Position numbers and translations under genes: made by a program
Assembly (NCBI RefSeq): GCF_027497995.1
Contig: NZ_JAODBT010000001.1
Location: forward strand, 1,514,488 to 1,578,487
Length of the DNA: 64,000 nt
Source: Stenotrophomonas sp. Iso1
Lineage (GTDB): Bacteria; Pseudomonadota; Gammaproteobacteria; Xanthomonadales; Xanthomonadaceae
Reading direction: 5' to 3'
In this document: positions 1-8,431 of the stretch, piece by piece
Layout: the number at the start of each line of letters is the position of its first letter
How positions within the stretch are numbered: position 1 is the stretch's first letter
The notes under the pieces: model-generated
Told to the model about the DNA's origin: nothing
Database searches by the model: none
The model's input: the letters and a program-made list of their open reading frames with translations, nothing else

Positions 1-327
1 ACCGTTCCCAATACGTTTTGTGCGGTGGCGTATCGCCTGGAGGGCGGGATGCTCGAAACGGTACTGGTCTGGGACAACGCACCGTGGTTGATCCGCTGGT
101 GGGGCGGGGATGAGCTGGCCACGTCGGAAGAACGCTACGCCGTCTCCGCATCGTTTTCGCCGGTGACCGACCTGCAACGGGATCTGGTCGAAGACACGAA
201 ATTTCCTCTGGGCACGCGCGCTGTGGTGCGCGCTGATGCGGAAGCGCTGATCGCTGATTGCCGACAGCATGGCCGCCAGTACACGGTACCGCCGTTGCCT
301 GCGAAGAGCGAAGACGACGAATTCTGA
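1..327 (+). CDS. Hypothetical protein, 5' end outside window
   Basis: The reading frame is open from the first base of the window to a TGA at 325-327, so the true start lies upstream. A GTG at 25 could be an internal start but has no clear ribosome-binding site. The visible 108 residues contain a Trp-rich stretch (APWLIRWWGGDE), a central segment with mixed charge, and an acidic C-terminus ending KSEDDEF. I do not recognise the family. There is no signal peptide, membrane segment or cysteine motif in the visible part. The next gene, the RnfB-like ferredoxin, is convergent, and the 164 bases between them show no strong terminator. That the frame is coding is likely from its composition; the function is unknown. 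Confidence 0.6.
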   Translation, partial: TVPNTFCAVAYRLEGGMLETVLVWDNAPWLIRWWGGDELATSEERYAVSASFSPVTDLQRDLVEDTKFPLGTRAVVRADAEALIADCRQHGRQYTVPPLPAKSEDDEF

Positions 328-491
328 CCGTGCAGCAGAGCACGTTGCGCGATAAGGCCGCAGTTGCGCCGGGGTGCGTTAAACGCTGCGAGCCGGGAGG
401 TGCCAACCGCGCCGATTGTGCTGTTACTGCACAGACACGGGCGACGTAGGCTCGGGCGATCGTTGTGTTTCCGGTAAGGCCGCCGCTGGAA

Positions 492-908
492 TTACAGCAA
501 TTTCAGCTCGATACAATCCACCGGACAGGGGGGGATGCACAACTCGCAACCCGTGCACAGGTCGGCCAGCACGGTGTGCATGTATTTGGCGCCACCGACG
601 ATGGCATCCACCGGGCAGGCCTGGATGCACTTGGTGCAGCCGATGCAATCGGCTTCAACGATGACGGCGACCTGCGCCGGTTTGTGCTCGCCACGGCTGC
701 GGTCGAACGGCATGGCCGCAACGCCCAGCACCTGTGCCAGGGCGCGTGCGCCGGCATCGCCGCCGGGCGGGCAGTGATCAACGCCGGCTTCGCCGCGTGC
801 CATCGCCTCGGCATACGGACGGCAGCCGTCGAAACCGCATTGCCCGCATTGGGTTTGCGGCAGCAGGCGGTCCAGGCGTTCGACCAGATTGTTGGATGCT
901 TCTTGCAT
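492..908 (-). CDS. rnfB: RnfB-like iron-sulphur (ferredoxin-type) protein
   Basis: This 138-residue protein has the RnfB cluster-binding layout. An N-terminal Fe-S motif reads CGQCGFDGC (C21, C24, C29) with a fourth cysteine at C46. Two 4Fe-4S ferredoxin motifs follow: [12 protein letters not shown] (C88, C91, C94, C98) and [12 protein letters not shown] (C118, C121, C124, C128). In complete Rnf complexes RnfB passes electrons between soluble carriers and the membrane subunits. This copy lacks the hydrophobic N-terminal helix of membrane RnfB, and no rnfA, C, D, G or E gene is nearby, so it is probably a soluble electron carrier with an unknown partner. Solitary rnfB-type genes close to metG are typical of xanthomonads. 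A HAD phosphatase lies directly upstream on the same strand, 29 bases away. Confidence 0.85.
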   Translation of the reverse strand: MQEASNNLVERLDRLLPQTQCGQCGFDGCRPYAEAMARGEAGVDHCPPGGDAGARALAQVLGVAAMPFDRSRGEHKPAQVAVIVEADCIGCTKCIQACPVDAIVGGAKYMHTVLADLCTGCELCIPPCPVDCIELKLL

Positions 909-937
909 GCGTGGCGTCGGGCTGCGCGAAAGGTGGA

Positions 938-1528
938 TCAGGAAACCAGCTTGCCGCGGTACCAGCGCTCATGCGCCAGTGCCAGCATGGGCTTGTCTTC
1001 ACGGCTGTCGCCATAGGCGTGGATGCGCTGGTACTGGCTCAGGTCGAACAACGTGCGGATGCGCGCCACTTTGCGCGGGCCGCAATCATCGTCGGCATAG
1101 CGGCCGGTGAGGCGGTTGTCCTGCACTTCCAGCGAGTTGCAGATCATCTGCAGGCCCTGCGCATCGCACCAGTGCTGCAGATACAGGTCGATGGATGCAG
1201 ACACCACGGCGACGGCGTGGCCCTGCGCCTTGTGCCACTGAATCTGTTCCAGCATTTCAGGGCGAACCATTTCCGGTAGGTGCTCGCGGGCGTAGTCGTG
1301 TGCCATTTGGGTGATCTCACCGGCATGGCGGCCAGTGAATACCTGCGCAGTGACACGCCGCCGGATGCGTTCGGCCGAGATCAATTTCAACCGATACGCC
1401 AGCAGCCACGGCCCAATTCGCCACCACGCCTGCGCGCGCTGCTCCGGTGTGGCCACGCGTCGCAGAAACCGGCTGTAGGTGTCACAGACGGTGATGGTGT
1501 GGTCGAAGTCGAACAGGGCGAGTTGCAT
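938..1528 (-). CDS. HAD-IB family (SerB-like) phosphatase
   Basis: The 196-residue protein opens with the HAD motif I, FDFDHTIT, in which D7 is the expected nucleophile and D9 the general acid. Motif II is the VVSAS segment near residue 110, and motifs III/IV are carried by the [10 protein letters not shown] stretch near the C-terminus. A helical cap lies between motifs I and II, the arrangement of subfamily IB, which includes phosphoserine phosphatase and related small-molecule phosphatases. The substrate cannot be assigned from sequence. The protein has no signal peptide and should be cytoplasmic. It precedes the rnfB-like gene on the same strand with a 29-base gap, so the two may be cotranscribed. 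The family call is strong and the substrate is open. Confidence 0.85.
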   Translation of the reverse strand: MQLALFDFDHTITVCDTYSRFLRRVATPEQRAQAWWRIGPWLLAYRLKLISAERIRRRVTAQVFTGRHAGEITQMAHDYAREHLPEMVRPEMLEQIQWHKAQGHAVAVVSASIDLYLQHWCDAQGLQMICNSLEVQDNRLTGRYADDDCGPRKVARIRTLFDLSQYQRIHAYGDSREDKPMLALAHERWYRGKLVS

Positions 1529-1687
1529 GGCGTGGGGAGGTCGTGAGCGGGGAATGAGGGAATGGGCAGTGAGAGGTTTGCGCGGGTTTGAATAGGGTTG
1601 GATGACGCGCTTTCAACAACCGCTCAGTGAACCCGCACCTGCGAAACAATCACCTTCCTCGTTCCCAGCTCCTCGATCCCTGCAGCA

Positions 1688-3766
1688 TCAACGAACCGGC
1701 ATGCCCGGCAGGGCGCCGCCGTCGGCATCCAGCAGCGCGAGCGCGCCACCGTCGAAACCGGCCGACAGGATCATGCCTTCGCTCAGGCCGAAGCGCATCT
1801 TGCGCGGGGCCAGGTTGGCGATGAACACCACGTTGCGGCCGACCAGCGTTTCCGGTTCGGCGTAGCTGCCGCGAATGCCCGAGAAAATCTGGCGCTGGCC
1901 GAGGTCGCCGGCATCCAGCAGGAAGCGCAGCAGCTTGTCCGAGCCTTCCACGAAACCGCATTCCAGCACCTTGCCGATACGCAGGTCGAGCTTGGCGAAA
2001 TCGTCGATGCCGATGTACGCGGCGGCTTCACCTTCGGCCTTGGTGTCCGGCTTGGCTTCTACCTTCGCAGGCTTTTCGGCCTTGGCAGGCTTGGCCTCGG
2101 CGGCAGGCTGGGCGGTGAGGGTGTCCTTGGAAGCGTCAGTCATGGCGTCAATCATTTTCGGGTCGATACGGGTGAACAGCGGCACGTACGTGGCGATGGT
2201 GTGGGCGGCGAGCGGCTTGGCGATATCACCCCAGCCGGTCATCGGTGCATTGAGGAACGCTTCGGCCTGCAGGGCGGTGGCCGGCAATACCGGCTTGAGC
2301 GCCGCCACCAGCACACGGAACAGATTCAGGCCCTGGGTGCAGACCGCCTGCAGTTCGGCATCGGCGCCTTCCTGCTTGGCGATCACCCACGGCTTGGTGT
2401 CGTCGATGTACTTGTTGGCTTCGTCAGCCAGCGCCATGGTCAGGCGGATGGCGGCGGCCGGGTCGTTGCGTTCGTATGCCTCACGCACGGGTGCCAATGC
2501 CGCCACGAAGCGGTCGTACTGGGCCGGGTCCGGCAGTACATCGGCCAGCTTGCCGTCGAAGCGTTTGGCGATGAAGCCGGCGCAACGGCTGGCGAGGTTG
2601 ACGAACTTGCCGACCAGATCGGCATTCACGCGTGCGGTGAAGTCGGTCAGGTTCAGGTCAAGGTCGTCCACGCCGCCGGAGGACTTGGCCGCGAAGTAGT
2701 AGCGCAGCGCTTCCGGAGCCAAGCCTGCATCCAGATAGGTACGGGCCATGACGAAGGTGCCGCGCGACTTGCTCATCTTGGCGCCGTCCACGGTCAGGTA
2801 GCCGTTGACGTGCAGCTTGGTCGGCGCGCGCAGGCCAGTGCCGTGCAGCACCGCTGGCCAGAACAGGCCGTGGAAATTGACGATGTCCTTGCCGAGGAAG
2901 TGGTGCAGCTCCGTGTTGCTGTCGGCAGCCAGCACGGCCTCGAAATCGTCGCCGGTCTTGGCGCACAGGTTCTTGAAGCTGGACAGGTAGCCGATCGGCG
3001 CGTCCAGCCACACGTAGAAATACTTGCCCGGGGCACCGGGGATCTCGAAACCGAAGTAGGGCGCGTCACGTGAAATGTCCCACGCGCGCAGGCCGCCGTC
3101 GGCGTCGAGCCATTCAGCCAATTTGGCCTTCACACCGGGCAGGGCCACATCGCCGGCCAGCCATTCGCGCAGGAAGCCCTGGAAGCGGCCAACTTCGAAG
3201 AAATAGTGTTCTGAATCGCGGATTTCCGGGGTGGCTCCGGAGACCACCGACTTCGGGTCGATCAAGTCGGTCGGGCCATAGGTGGCTCCGCAGACTTCGC
3301 AGTTGTCGCCGTACTGGTCGGGCGACTTGCACTTGGGGCAGGTGCCCTTGATGTAGCGATCCGGCAGGAACATGCCCTTGGCCGGGTCGTAGAACTGCGC
3401 CACCGAGCGGCGGCTGATGTGGCCGGCGGCATCGAGCTTGTTGTACAGCGCCTCGGTCAGCTCGCGGTTGGCGGCCGAGTTGGTCGAGTCGTAGTGGTCG
3501 AAATCCACGCCGAACGCAGCAAAGTCGCGCTCGTGACCGGCCTGGATGTTGGCGATGAAGGTTTCCGGCGACACGCCAGCCTTTTCGGCGGCCAACATGA
3601 TCGGCGTGCCATGGGTGTCATCAGCGCAGACGTACCAGACCTTCTCGCCCATCAACCTGCGCGCGCGCACCCAGATATCGGCTTGGATGTAGCCAACCAG
3701 GTGACCCAGGTGGAGCGGGCCGTTGGCATAGGGCAGGGCGTTGGTGACGAGCGCGTTACGGGTCAT
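1688..3766 (-). CDS. metG: Methionyl-tRNA synthetase
   Basis: MetG charges tRNA-Met with methionine using ATP. From the chosen ATG the protein is 692 residues, close to the usual bacterial long form. The class I signature HLGH is at residues 19-22, a zinc knuckle CPKC...CEVC uses C143, C146, C156 and C159, and KMSKS lies at 330-334. After an Ala/Lys-rich linker (about 555-590) comes a C-terminal Trbp111-like tRNA-binding domain (FAKLDLRIGKVLEC onwards) that also dimerises the enzyme. An in-frame ATG two codons upstream (3772) and a TTG at 3784 are alternative starts. I chose 3766 because MTRNALVTNA matches family N-termini, although no strong Shine-Dalgarno precedes it. The gene appears monocistronic. 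Confidence 0.97.
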   Translation of the reverse strand: MTRNALVTNALPYANGPLHLGHLVGYIQADIWVRARRLMGEKVWYVCADDTHGTPIMLAAEKAGVSPETFIANIQAGHERDFAAFGVDFDHYDSTNSAANRELTEALYNKLDAAGHISRRSVAQFYDPAKGMFLPDRYIKGTCPKCKSPDQYGDNCEVCGATYGPTDLIDPKSVVSGATPEIRDSEHYFFEVGRFQGFLREWLAGDVALPGVKAKLAEWLDADGGLRAWDISRDAPYFGFEIPGAPGKYFYVWLDAPIGYLSSFKNLCAKTGDDFEAVLAADSNTELHHFLGKDIVNFHGLFWPAVLHGTGLRAPTKLHVNGYLTVDGAKMSKSRGTFVMARTYLDAGLAPEALRYYFAAKSSGGVDDLDLNLTDFTARVNADLVGKFVNLASRCAGFIAKRFDGKLADVLPDPAQYDRFVAALAPVREAYERNDPAAAIRLTMALADEANKYIDDTKPWVIAKQEGADAELQAVCTQGLNLFRVLVAALKPVLPATALQAEAFLNAPMTGWGDIAKPLAAHTIATYVPLFTRIDPKMIDAMTDASKDTLTAQPAAEAKPAKAEKPAKVEAKPDTKAEGEAAAYIGIDDFAKLDLRIGKVLECGFVEGSDKLLRFLLDAGDLGQRQIFSGIRGSYAEPETLVGRNVVFIANLAPRKMRFGLSEGMILSAGFDGGALALLDADGGALPGMPVR

Positions 3767-3811
3767 GGCCATCGTTTGGAGCAAGGGAACGCGGGATTAT
3801 CGCATGACCGA

Positions 3812-3841
3812 AAACAAGCAGCCCCGGGAGGCCCGGGGCTG
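3812..3841 (-). terminator. Rho-independent terminator after the DUF2147 gene
   Basis: A perfect 10-base stem, CAGCCCCGGG / CCCGGGGCTG with a 3-base loop (3819-3841), is followed on the minus strand by CTTGTTTTC. It sits between the DUF2147 gene and metG, both read leftward, and would end the upstream transcript before metG. Confidence 0.65.
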
Positions 3842-3870
3842 GATGGGGAACGAAGGGCCACTGTGCGCGG

Positions 3871-3990
3871 CTCCCTTCTCCCGCTTGCGGGAGAAGGTGC
3901 CCCGAAGGGGCGGATGAGAGGGCTCCCAATGCTCTGCTTGCTAGAAGCTTCCCCTCACCCCAACCCCCTCTCCCGCTTGCGGGAGAGGGG
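3871..3990. repeat. Dispersed palindromic repeat, copy 1
   Basis: The element starts with a TCTCCCGCTTGCGGGAGA palindrome followed by GGTGCCCCGAAGGGGCGGAT, then about 45 variable bases. It ends with CCCTCACCCC and a second palindrome, CTCTCCCGCTTGCGGGAGAG. The same two-part structure recurs near 4618-4763 and 9502-9730, always between genes. It resembles the two-unit extragenic palindromic elements common in Xanthomonadaceae and Pseudomonas. A role in transcript 3'-end stability or transposase-mediated dispersal is inference. Confidence 0.75.
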
Positions 3991-4013
3991 CTCAAGCGGA
4001 GCCCGCGTCTTTG

Positions 4014-4460
4014 TTATTGGTCGCGCAGCCAGGTCTGCGTGCGGCAAATGAAGGCGATGCAGCCAGAGACTTCCAGCTTGTTGCCGTTCTCGACCAGGGC
4101 GATCTTGGAGCTGTAGGTCTTGCCTTTTGCCGGATCCAGGATGGTGCCGTTGGCCCACTTGTTGGTGCCGTCCGGGCGCAGGTTCCAGAGGATGGTCATG
4201 CCCTCGATGGGCTTGCCCTTGTTGGCGCCGTCGCACTTGTCGCAGACCGGGTGCGGGCCCTGGGCCGACTGCAGCACCTGCAGGACCTTGCCGCTCAGGT
4301 TGCCGTTGGCGGCTTGGGCGATTTCGACGATGGACTTCACCCGCCCGGTTTCGTCATCAATGGTTTTCCAGCGGCCAGCGGCACTGTCCGAGGCGCTGGC
4401 GGAGAAGCCGGCAGCCATCAGCGGCAGGGCCAGCAACAGGGTTTTGATCGTGGTGCGCAT
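4014..4460 (-). CDS. Secreted DUF2147 domain protein
   Basis: The 148-residue product begins with a signal peptide (MRTTIKTLLLALPLMAAGFSASA), so it should be exported. The mature part matches the DUF2147 family: AAGRWKTIDDETGRVKSIVEI near the start, an internal CDKC pair, the WNLRPDG segment, and the DPAKGKTYSSKIAL and CIAFICRTQTWLR stretches at the end. The biochemical role of DUF2147 is not established. Four cysteines lie in two pairs (CDKC and CIAFIC), so disulphides in the periplasm are plausible. The start at 4460 is fixed by GGGAGGGG 6-13 bases upstream and by the signal peptide. The gene is flanked by dispersed repeats on both sides and ends 24 bases before repeat copy 1. Confidence 0.85.
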   Translation of the reverse strand: MRTTIKTLLLALPLMAAGFSASASDSAAGRWKTIDDETGRVKSIVEIAQAANGNLSGKVLQVLQSAQGPHPVCDKCDGANKGKPIEGMTILWNLRPDGTNKWANGTILDPAKGKTYSSKIALVENGNKLEVSGCIAFICRTQTWLRDQ

Positions 4461-4617
4461 GAATCCCCTCCCAGGGTGTGTTTTAGCAATCGGCGGCGCC
4501 GGTACGGTGCCGAATGTAACCCCATTCGACGCCGTACGGAATCCGCGGTGCAGCAGATTGAAGCGATCCTGATCTGGAGAGTGCGGCCATCCCCGAGTGC
4601 TCCCTGCTGGCATGGGC

Positions 4618-4763
4618 AAGAGAAGGTGCCCCGAAGGGGCGGATGAGGGAGCTTTGGGTGCTGCATCTTTGTCGCGGTCGCTGGGAAAACAGTCGCTGGA
4701 AAAACAGAAGTGCGATACAGAGCGGCCCTCACCCCAACCCCTCTCCCGCCTGCGGGAGAGGGG
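4618..4763. repeat. Dispersed palindromic repeat, copy 2
   Basis: This copy has the same layout as copy 1: AAGAGAAGGTGCCCCGAAG and GGGCGGATGAGGG at the left. The right end has CCCTCACCCCAACCCCTCTC followed by the CTCTCCCGCCTGCGGGAGAG palindrome. The left palindrome is truncated compared with copy 1. It lies between the DUF2147 gene and the 3' end of the permease-peptidase gene. Confidence 0.7.
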
Positions 4764-4764
4764 C

Positions 4765-4832
4765 TTTGAGCAAGCGCTTTCAGTAGCTTATTTGAGCAAG
4801 CGCTTTCATCCATTGCTTTGAGCAAGCGCTTC
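4765..4832. repeat. Three tandem units of TTTGAGCAAGCGCTT, 26-base period
   Basis: TTTGAGCAAGCGCTT occurs at 4765, 4791 and 4817, giving an exact 26-base period. The 11 bases between units differ. Each unit holds the palindrome AAGCGCTT. The array abuts dispersed repeat copy 2 on one side and ends 8 bases from the stop codon of the permease-peptidase gene on the other. It is too short and irregular to be a CRISPR. Confidence 0.8.
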
Positions 4833-4840
4833 GACGGGGC

Positions 4841-7800
4841 TTACTGCAGCGTCACGCGCTTGCGGTTGTCAGCAGATACCCGGTCGATCAACTTGTTGTA
4901 CGGGTCGAAACCCGCCTCGCTGGGAATCTGGTCGACGGTCACCGTGATGGTCGGCGAGGTTCCCGTGATGTGGTGGCGCTGCAGGTACAGCACCTTTTCA
5001 TCACGTTCCTTGCCCGACGCGCCGCTGGCGAACACGCCCACTTCGATCCAGTCGTCCAGCGTGCCGGGCGTTTCCTTGCCCACGCCGTCGGCATAACGCT
5101 TGTCGGCGTGCAGTTTCAGGGTGACGTCGTAGCGCCCATCGCTGCGCTTCTTGGCTGTCGCGTCGACCACGCGGTTGTCGTAGAAGCTGATCTTCTCGAA
5201 CAGGTCGGTGATCAATGCCTGCTGCTCGGGCTTGGCTTCGGCGCGAATGAATTCCAGCAGCTCAGCCGACGTGGTGTATGGCGGTTGCTGGAACGCCTTT
5301 GCCTGGATGAAACGGCTCAATGCGCGGTTCAGTGCTTCCTCGCCCATTTCCTCGCGCAGGCGGTAGAACACCACCGAACCCTTGCGGTAATGGATGTACT
5401 GCTGATTTTCGACGCGGTACAGCGGTAGCTCTTCCACGTCTTCGCCGCCGCGCCCAGACAGATAGCTGTCGAGCTCGTCCTTGAGGAACTGCCGCATGTG
5501 CGTGCGGCCATATTCCTTCTCCATCACCATCAATGCCGAGTACTGCGACAGCGATTCGGACAGCACGGTTGCACCCTGCACGTTGGCGCCGATGACTTGA
5601 TGCGCCCACCATTGGTGTGCAATTTCGTGTGCGGTGACATAGAACACGTAGTCGATGTCGTTCTTGTCACGCAAGTCAGCGATGAAGCCGATCGACTCCG
5701 AGTACGGGATCGTATTGGCAAAACTCTGTGCGAATGATTGATAGCCCGGGAACTCGATGATCCGCACCTGGCGATGCTGATACGGGCTGAAGTTGGCTTC
5801 GTAGTACGCCAATGATTTCTGTACACCTTCGATCATCCGGTCCACGTTGTACGGATGCTTGGGGTCGTAATAGATCTCGATCGGGATGTCTTTGTACATG
5901 GCCTTCTTCACCTCCCAACGTGCCGATAGGTAGGCGTAGAAGTTGAGCATCGGGCGGTCCATCGCGTAGCTGAAACAGCGGCGACCGTCACGTTCAAACT
6001 CCTTCTGCAGGTAACCCGGTGCCAAGGCGATCTGGTCCGGTGCGGTGCAGATGGTGGTGCGGAAATCCAACCAGTCCGAATCGTTGGAGATGTAGGTGTT
6101 GGCGCGTGCTGCTTCGTCCTCCAGCTTGGGCATGCGTGTGGGTTCGCCGAGGTCACGTTTGCGGCGCTCGTTGCGGTCGCTGATTTCCACGCCGGTGTCA
6201 TAGCCGAACGCCGGTAGCAGGCGGCTGTTGAAGAAGCTGCCGTTGTCGACGATCTGGCTTTGCGCCTGGTCGGCGGTGATGCCGTTGGGATGAACGTCCA
6301 CGGTGAAGGTGATGTCGCGTTCTTCGCCGGGCTGCAACGGCTTGTCCAGCGTGTAGATGCGGTAGCCCAGTTCTTCATCGTGCGTGGTCAGCTTGGCGCC
6401 GCCCATGTCGATGGCCGTCAGCGTGGGGTCGTCGCCCATCGCCACGTGGATGGTCGGGATCGCCGTTACGTGGGTATTGCGTACGCGGTAGCGGCCATCG
6501 ACGCGCACCGACTGGGTGTCCGGATGCAGGTCGACGTTGTTGTCGATGGCGACGATGCGCGGCTGCGGGAGATCCTTGTACTTGCGGTACTCGCGCTCGT
6601 AGCGGGCTTGCCGGTCGAGCATCTGATCCGGCGAGACGAACTCGTTGCGGATGTTGGTGCTCCAGTACAACCAACCAGCGCAAGCCACGAAGGCAACCAG
6701 CGAGACCGCCAATGCGGCGCCGAGTTTGCCACTCAGCCGCTGACGGGCCAGCCGCAGCCGTTGACGCCAACCCGAATCCACACCGCGCACCCACAGGGCG
6801 GCGCAGAGCAGCAGCAACACCAGCAGGAACAGCGCCCAGTAGCCCTGGAAAGCGAGTTGGCCGCTCAGGAAATGGCCATAACCATTCATGTCCGAATACG
6901 GAGCGATCGGCCAGCTGCCGAAGTTGTACAGGTTCTGGGTGTAGTCGAGCATGCCCAGCACCGATTGCCCGATCAGCATCAGGATCAGCAGCGCGTAGCC
7001 GAGGAACTTGTTGTTGCTCAGCACCTGCAGCACCAGCGCCATGCCGCCCATCAGGAGGTAGACCACCGAATCCAGTGACAGCGTTTTCAGGTACAGCAGT
7101 GGCTCGATCTGCGTATAGCCCTTGCTCAACTGGATGATGATGGCGGTTATCCCACCTACTGCCTGGAACGCACCGACCACGGCCACCAGGGTGAGGAACT
7201 TGCCTAGCAAGGGTACCCAGTTGGGTACTGGCATCGCATCACTGATGCCCGCAATGCGCGCTCCCCGTTCACGCCACACCAGCTCACCGGCGTAGAACAG
7301 CACGATGATGATCAGTAGGAAGCTGTAGCTGTTCTGCAGTGCTTCCAGCATCTGCGAGGTCACCGGCCAGCTGGGGGTGCCGTACATGGTCTTGCGGAAC
7401 AGCGCACTTGGGATGAAGTTGGCCATGCCCAGCACCAACAGCACCAGGAACGGCGCACTGCGGAACACGCCCATCGCGTCGAAACCGACCTGGCGCAGCA
7501 GCTGCTTCCAGCCCGTGGCGATGTTGAAGACCGGCGTTACCTTGGGCGCTACAACGCTGGAGCGCTTGCCGTCGGTGGTGGCGACCGTGACAACCTTCTT
7601 GCCGCGCTTGCGGCCGGTGCCGCTGCGTTCGGTACGGAACAATGCGAAGGTGGCAGCGAACAATGCGCCGGTTATCGCCAGCCACAACACACGGTTTTCC
7701 AGCAGATAGCCGGTGAAGGCGGGCAGGCCCGTATTGCGTTCCTCGGCCGACCAATAACGCATCGCCTGCGACATCGCACGCATGCCGAGTGGATCCAGCA

Positions 7801-8419
7801 GCGAGGAAAGACGCAGATTGTCGATGTCGGCCAGGATCGCGCGGCTGACCCCATACAACACGAAGAACACGATGACGCCGATGTACACCCACAGGATGCT
7901 GCGGGTGGTCACCGCCAGCACCGCCAACAATGCGGTGGTGAACAGCACGTTCGGCAGCACCATGAACACGAATGACCACAGATACGGCTGCAGCGACACC
8001 GGGCCGAGGCGGGCGGCATCGATCCACGGCATGAACTGGGCGATGAACAGGCCGGTCGCGATGATCACGTACATCAGCAGGCTGGCGAGCAGCGCTGCAC
8101 CGAGGCGGCCCAACAGATAGTCGCGGCGTTTGATCGGGCTGGAGAACACCAGCTCGGCCGTGCCCAATTCGAAATCTCGCAGCAACGCATTGCTGACGAA
8201 CAGCGTCACCACCAACAGCCCGAGCAGGGTGAAGGAGGTCATGAAGGTGGCAACCACCGACGGTGCATTGCGATGCACATTGCCGATGCTGCCACCGATC
8301 TGGACGGCATCACTGGAGGCCGCACCGAAGGCGAGCAGGGCGAACAGCACCGCCAGCAGCCACAGCAGGGGAGAACGGAGCTGCTCGCGCAGCTCGAAGC
8401 GCAGGAAGGCGAAGGTCAT
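4841..8419 (-). CDS. ABC transporter permease fused to M1 family aminopeptidase
   Basis: This 1192-residue protein joins two functions. Residues 1 to about 560 form an ABC-2 type permease in two halves, each with several hydrophobic helices, separated by a basic GRKRGKKV linker. Another helix (about 565-590, SLVAFVACAGWLYW) leads into a soluble C-terminal M1 metallopeptidase. The zinc site is HEIAH at 931-935, with a downstream ESLSQYS that should supply the third ligand at E955, 19 residues after the second His. The usual GAMEN motif is not recognisable; NTIPYSES occupies about that place. The gene follows the ABC ATPase by 12 bases, with GGAGAC before its ATG. The likely unit is a membrane exporter with an attached peptidase; cargo and substrate are unknown. 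Such fusions are known in xanthomonads. Confidence 0.9.
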   Translation of the reverse strand: MTFAFLRFELREQLRSPLLWLLAVLFALLAFGAASSDAVQIGGSIGNVHRNAPSVVATFMTSFTLLGLLVVTLFVSNALLRDFELGTAELVFSSPIKRRDYLLGRLGAALLASLLMYVIIATGLFIAQFMPWIDAARLGPVSLQPYLWSFVFMVLPNVLFTTALLAVLAVTTRSILWVYIGVIVFFVLYGVSRAILADIDNLRLSSLLDPLGMRAMSQAMRYWSAEERNTGLPAFTGYLLENRVLWLAITGALFAATFALFRTERSGTGRKRGKKVVTVATTDGKRSSVVAPKVTPVFNIATGWKQLLRQVGFDAMGVFRSAPFLVLLVLGMANFIPSALFRKTMYGTPSWPVTSQMLEALQNSYSFLLIIIVLFYAGELVWRERGARIAGISDAMPVPNWVPLLGKFLTLVAVVGAFQAVGGITAIIIQLSKGYTQIEPLLYLKTLSLDSVVYLLMGGMALVLQVLSNNKFLGYALLILMLIGQSVLGMLDYTQNLYNFGSWPIAPYSDMNGYGHFLSGQLAFQGYWALFLLVLLLLCAALWVRGVDSGWRQRLRLARQRLSGKLGAALAVSLVAFVACAGWLYWSTNIRNEFVSPDQMLDRQARYEREYRKYKDLPQPRIVAIDNNVDLHPDTQSVRVDGRYRVRNTHVTAIPTIHVAMGDDPTLTAIDMGGAKLTTHDEELGYRIYTLDKPLQPGEERDITFTVDVHPNGITADQAQSQIVDNGSFFNSRLLPAFGYDTGVEISDRNERRKRDLGEPTRMPKLEDEAARANTYISNDSDWLDFRTTICTAPDQIALAPGYLQKEFERDGRRCFSYAMDRPMLNFYAYLSARWEVKKAMYKDIPIEIYYDPKHPYNVDRMIEGVQKSLAYYEANFSPYQHRQVRIIEFPGYQSFAQSFANTIPYSESIGFIADLRDKNDIDYVFYVTAHEIAHQWWAHQVIGANVQGATVLSESLSQYSALMVMEKEYGRTHMRQFLKDELDSYLSGRGGEDVEELPLYRVENQQYIHYRKGSVVFYRLREEMGEEALNRALSRFIQAKAFQQPPYTTSAELLEFIRAEAKPEQQALITDLFEKISFYDNRVVDATAKKRSDGRYDVTLKLHADKRYADGVGKETPGTLDDWIEVGVFASGASGKERDEKVLYLQRHHITGTSPTITVTVDQIPSEAGFDPYNKLIDRVSADNRKRVTLQ

Positions 8420-8431
8420 GGGTTGTCTCCG

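Noticed and set aside
4765-4832. Possible CRISPR array
   Set aside because: Repeats are only 15 bases, gaps 11 bases, three units in total, and no cas gene is nearby.
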